From assembly GCA_026770585.1 (NCBI GenBank), contig MU646314.1:1380302-1396903 (forward strand): DNA of 16,602 nt. The letters run 5' to 3'. This DNA is from Baffinella frigidus. Lineage: Eukaryota > Cryptophyceae > Cryptomonadales > Baffinellaceae. The translations under genes were made by a program, and so were the position numbers. Shown here in pieces: positions 9,901-14,904 of the stretch (positions are counted from its first letter, which is position 1; the number at the start of each line of letters is the position of its first letter). The notes beneath the pieces are model-generated. The model was not told where the DNA came from. It did no database searches and saw only the letters and a list, made by a program, of their open reading frames with translations.

Positions 9901-12900
9901 GGTGGCCAACTTCTCTGCACAGCGCTCTGCACACACCGAATTTCCGCAGAAGGTGCGCACCTCGAGTGCAGCTTTTTCTGAAATAGCGAAAATGTGAGTT
10001 AGATGCAATATTTTCCCATACATTTGGAAGGAGGGAGAGCAGGTCTCATAATAGCCATGCGGTGGGCTACGAAGGTTTCGTTGGGGCTGAAATTCAGGGT
10101 GTGAGGTCAAAAAAAAGTACCAAAAATCCTCAGAGTTAATTGCCGCAAGGCCAGTTGACTTTCAATAAAAGGTTGGTAGCCCACCGTGTGGATTGAGAGC
10201 AAACTTCGGCACGCTTGTAGCACCGACATCTGCCAATCCTTGAACCATCATCCGGTAATTCGGTGTGAATTAGAACTGGGGCACGTGTTCTCGCACGGCT
10301 GGCGCAACGCTCTCGACGTTAAGGGTTTAGGGTTTAGGGTTTAGGGTTTAGGGTTTACATCCATTGTCGAGACCGTGTCATGAACCATAAACCATAAACC
10401 AGAAACCAGAAACCAGAAATCAGAAACCAGAAACCATCAAGCAGATCGGCGAAGTTTCCACAGTCTTCCACTCGAGGCTAGAAATGGGACTATTCTAAAT
10501 GTGGGGTTGTTAAATTTAGCACCAGTGACGGGCAGGTGTGGTCACGTAACGGGCGGAATTCCGCCCGATACGTGACCAAACGCCCCCGTTTGTGTGAAAA
10601 TTACTACACACCTCGTTTTCCTTCACTTGTAAATGACTCCCTGTTTTAAAATAGTCACATTTCTAGCCTCGAATGGTTGGCCAGTAATTCAGCTCTTACA
10701 CGAAAACCGTGTCCCTTGGACAATGCCTGCAAGCCATTGCACGCCCCGCGTCCCTAAACCCTAAACCCTAAACCCTAAACCCTAAACCCCACACCCCAAA
10801 CCTAAAAGCCCAAACCTGAAACCTCAAACCCCAAACCCTCGCAGGTGGGGGCGTGTGCGTGCCTCAACAACCCGGCGATAACAGCATCTGTGACCGCTGC
10901 GTTCAGCACTGCCTACCCAGGTCCGTCAAGTCACTCCGCCTGTGCAAAGTCACTCCTTACATGTAAATTTACTCCTTATATGTCAAGTCACTCCGACTAC
11001 GTGAAGTTGTCTCCGGATGTGCCTGCATGGGACTGTGTCCCCAGCGAACACCACCTCCCTCTGCATTGCAATGCGACCTCGAATTTTGAGACGTCCCGAA
11101 CCCGTTTCAAAACCGAACCCGTTTCCAACTTCGAGGCTTGATAGCTTTGCCCGGGTTGCTATCCACCGCCACAATGTCCACCCTCCAGTCAAGACTCGTG
11201 TATGGGTATCCAATCCATTTAATTCGGACACGTTTATGTGTATCCAATACATTTCATTCAGACTCGTTGGCTGCCGTCCAGCCCCACCTGACTACCTTCA
11301 AGACCCACTTGCTACCATCCTGACCCATGCAGCTACCCTCCACCAACTCCAAACACCGCAACCATCCCCGAACACCCCCCCAGCACTCACCTTCGCACTT
11401 CCCCCCACGCCACACACTCATCTGGTATCGTCCTGAAAACCGGGTAGTCAAGCCTAAGGTTGCCTACGGTGGGCCGGAGGGCCCTAGGGGGGGTCTCATG
11501 AAACATTAGGTCCTAGGGGTCCTACGGCCTACCGTAGGCAATACCGTAGGCCTAACTACCCGGTTTTCAGGGCGTTACCCTACCACACAGTGGGCTACGA
11601 AGGGGTTTCCGGCCCAAATCTGGCCACCTTCCCGTTACCTTATCCTTAGGAACCCCCCTTTGTCCCTACGGGTTGCCTACCGTAGGGTCATAGGTCGTAT
11701 CGCGTAGGGGTTGTTCGAAATCCCTTCGAAGTCCGCTGTGTGGTAACACACCGGTCGCTCCCTCATCCACAAACGGTGCTTTCCCCTCCTCGACCAACGA
11801 CGCCTTGCCCTGGACGAACGCCCCCACCAGAGAGATTGATAATTTATTGCCAAACAGTCAGCGTCAGTGTCGCACATGCTACGCATTGTGCCATTACTGT
11901 ACCCCGTGTCGGCCGCTCATTCGAGCATTTTCCGGATTGATTATGACTCCACCTCCTACCACGCCCCCCCCACTCGTAGAGGTGGTCGCGGGCTGCTAGG
12001 GCCCTTACCTCTCGTCGCACGTTGCCCGCTGGCTCGCCGCGATCTTGTTATGAAAATGCATCAAACATTACCAAAGTATTTTGAAAAAAATATCAATGTG
12101 TGTTTCGACAGTTTATCAAATGTGCGTTGCCACACTTAATGATAATTTATCAAATGTGTGTTGACACGTGTTGACACCTTTTCCACCTCAGACGAGACGC
12201 GCGGGGCGATCCCCGCAAACTACGGGGAGGTGTGCGGGCCGTGGGACGCCACGGCGGCAGACACGTGCGACAACCTCTGGCTGGGCAAGACCGGCCCGCA
12301 GTGCTGCTCGAGTTGGTGCTTCGTGTCTGCTAGCTGCGTCTCGTCCGTTCGCTGGCAGGTCCTCTCCTTCCATTGCGCGCTCTCTCTCTCTCGCACTCTC
12401 GCTCTCGCGCTGTCTCGCTGTCTTGATCTTTCTATCGTTGACTCGCCCTCTCTCGCTCGCGCGCGCGCGTGCGCTCGCTCGCTCGCTCGCTCGCTTTCTC
12501 TCTCGCACACCACCAGCCCACCTCCCTCACGCTCATGCTCTCCCTGCGAACAGCTCCCAAGATGGGCCAACAACCGCACCTCTGCCCCGGGATGCCGTGG
12601 TTGCTTCTGGGTGCTATCTCAGCCTCAACATGGCTGTAACATGGCACATAACCCACCCATGTTCCCTGGTACATAATCCACCCATCGCACATACGCCACC
12701 CATCGCACATAAGCCACCCATGAGGGCGCATGGCGTGTGTGGTGACGCGGGGACGGGGGCCAGAGGGCTCCTCGATCTAGCATTTGACCACTCGCGGACG
12801 CTGACTTTATCCACTCGCTGACCCTGACTGGTACGGGGACCGCTGACCGGGTCAGCCTGGATTCAGTGCAAGGAGAGGCGTGGGGGCAGACGCCCAGGTT

Positions 12901-14833
12901 CACCAGAGGGGTACCCCTAGAGAGGTATCGATCGACGTCAATGATTCTGGTGTACGCGGGGGCTGCCGGGGGACGAGCTCCTCGATCCATAATTTGACCA
13001 CTCGCTGAATTTGACCACTCTCTGAATTTGACCACTCGCTGAATTTGACGACTCGCTGACAGGGCCTGACGGGGGGCACGCCTCGGACCATCTCCTACGA
13101 CACGTGCGCCGACAACGAGCAACTTGTGGATACGTGCCTCTGGAAACAGGCGGACGAGGCGGGGGTGTTGGGGATCGCGAATGCGTCGTGGACTGAGGCG
13201 GATCAGTACCTGGTGCCCACCCCGGCCTCTACAGTAGGCCTGTACCTAGGGCCCCTACCGTGGTGCCCTCTCACTTGCGAAACCTTTGTTTGTTACGCGC
13301 CGCCCCCGCTCACGGCCGGAAGCATCGCGAACGGCCCCTCTCTTTGTGGAAAGCGAGCATGGCACCACCGCGGCACGCTCAGATCCTACACCCTAACCCG
13401 GAATCCGCTCGGTAACGTGGACTCATGCGGATCAGTACCTGGTGCACACCCCTTCCGAAACCTCCATTTTTTTTCGCTTGATTTTTTTCGTTGATCACGC
13501 GGGACCACCCCCGCCCTATCACTTCCAAAACCTCTCTTCATTCATCGAGAACGTCTCGTGGACTGAGGCGGATCAGTACCTGGTACGCACCCCGGACACC
13601 CGAACCCGAAATCCGCTCGGTAACGCCCAACAATTTCCCGCGATGTTATAGGCTTCCAACAAATTTCCTCTCCGCCCTCCACCCTAACCCCCGACCGCCG
13701 CCCCCCCGTGTTGGTCGTCGTATACGCCCTGAAAAAAATCCATAATATAGGTGCCGGAATCCGCGCTGTGCCGCCCAAAATTTCGCGACGTTGTGGGTGT
13801 CCAACAAATTTTCTCTACGCCCTCCTCCCTCCAACCTAACCCCCCACCCCCCCCCCGCTCAGGTGCTGACGACGCACTTCGATATAATGGCGTTCCTACC
13901 CGTAACGATCATCGTGCCTTCGGAGGTTGGCATGCGCATCCCGCCGTCTGGCCTCGCACTCAACGACCCGGCGTTCAAGGTCCAGTTCCCGAAGTGGACC
14001 AAATCGAGCATGTAGCTTGAGCCGTTTTTGGGCAGATGCTCAACGACCCTGCCTTCAAGGTCCGCATACCCGCCCCACACAGCGGGCTACGCAGGGGGAA
14101 AAGCTTCAGAATCAGGCCAATTCCGGTTACCTTATCCGTAGGAACCCCCTCTATGTCCCTACGGATTGCCTGCCGTAGGGTCGCACTCAACGACCCGGCT
14201 TTCAAGGTCCGCCTACCCAGCAGCCCTCCGAAGTGGAGGGTTGATGGTTGATGGTCAATGGTTGATGGTTAAGGGTTAAGAGATTAAAGTTGAGACCTCT
14301 ATGACCAAATCGAGGATGCAGTTTGAGCCGTTTCCGGGCATATTTTCAAAGACCCGGCATTCCAGGTCCGCCGCCTGCCCCCCCACCTGCCGTGGACGGG
14401 TGGGAAACGGCCATGTTGCAAACGCAAACGGCCATGTTGCTTTCGATCCGTGATAAACGTGCGTGCAATACGGATCGACAGCAACATGGCCACTATGTAT
14501 TCCCGCAACCCGCTCTCATCCCCTTGCTTCCCAGCCCGGCCGCTACCCGCCACCCACTTAGCAGCCACCGGGGGCTTCACGGATACAGAGTCTATCTGAA
14601 CGATGGGTACTAGAATCTTATCCATTGCCCTGGAATTCTAACCGCGTTTCCACCGGATATCGGATCTAACTTTCTCTGGGTGGCAGGTGGACGTCCGTCT
14701 GGCTTGTTTTTCGGGCCAGAATCAACTTCACTCCCATTCGGACTTAAAAACGGCATTCCCACCAGTGAAATGGGGTTCTACCGTGGAGGCTTGTTTGAGG
14801 TTGATCCGGGGTTGTACCATGACCCGTCAGGAA

Positions 14834-14904
<71 letters not shown>

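Noticed and set aside
10321-10789. True chromosome end
   Set aside because: Only five units on each side, in opposite orientation, with gene exons on both sides.
11867-11976. Cys-containing ORF QRQCRTCYALCHYC as a gene
   Set aside because: Part of dispersed repeat H; the other copy breaks the frame, so there is no sign of a functional product.
12158-12821. Ser/Arg/Leu-rich ORFs of 172-217 codons
   Set aside because: The first holds exon 11 in frame but then runs into CT/CG simple sequence; the donor at 12359 ends the exon. The second is an out-of-frame shadow.
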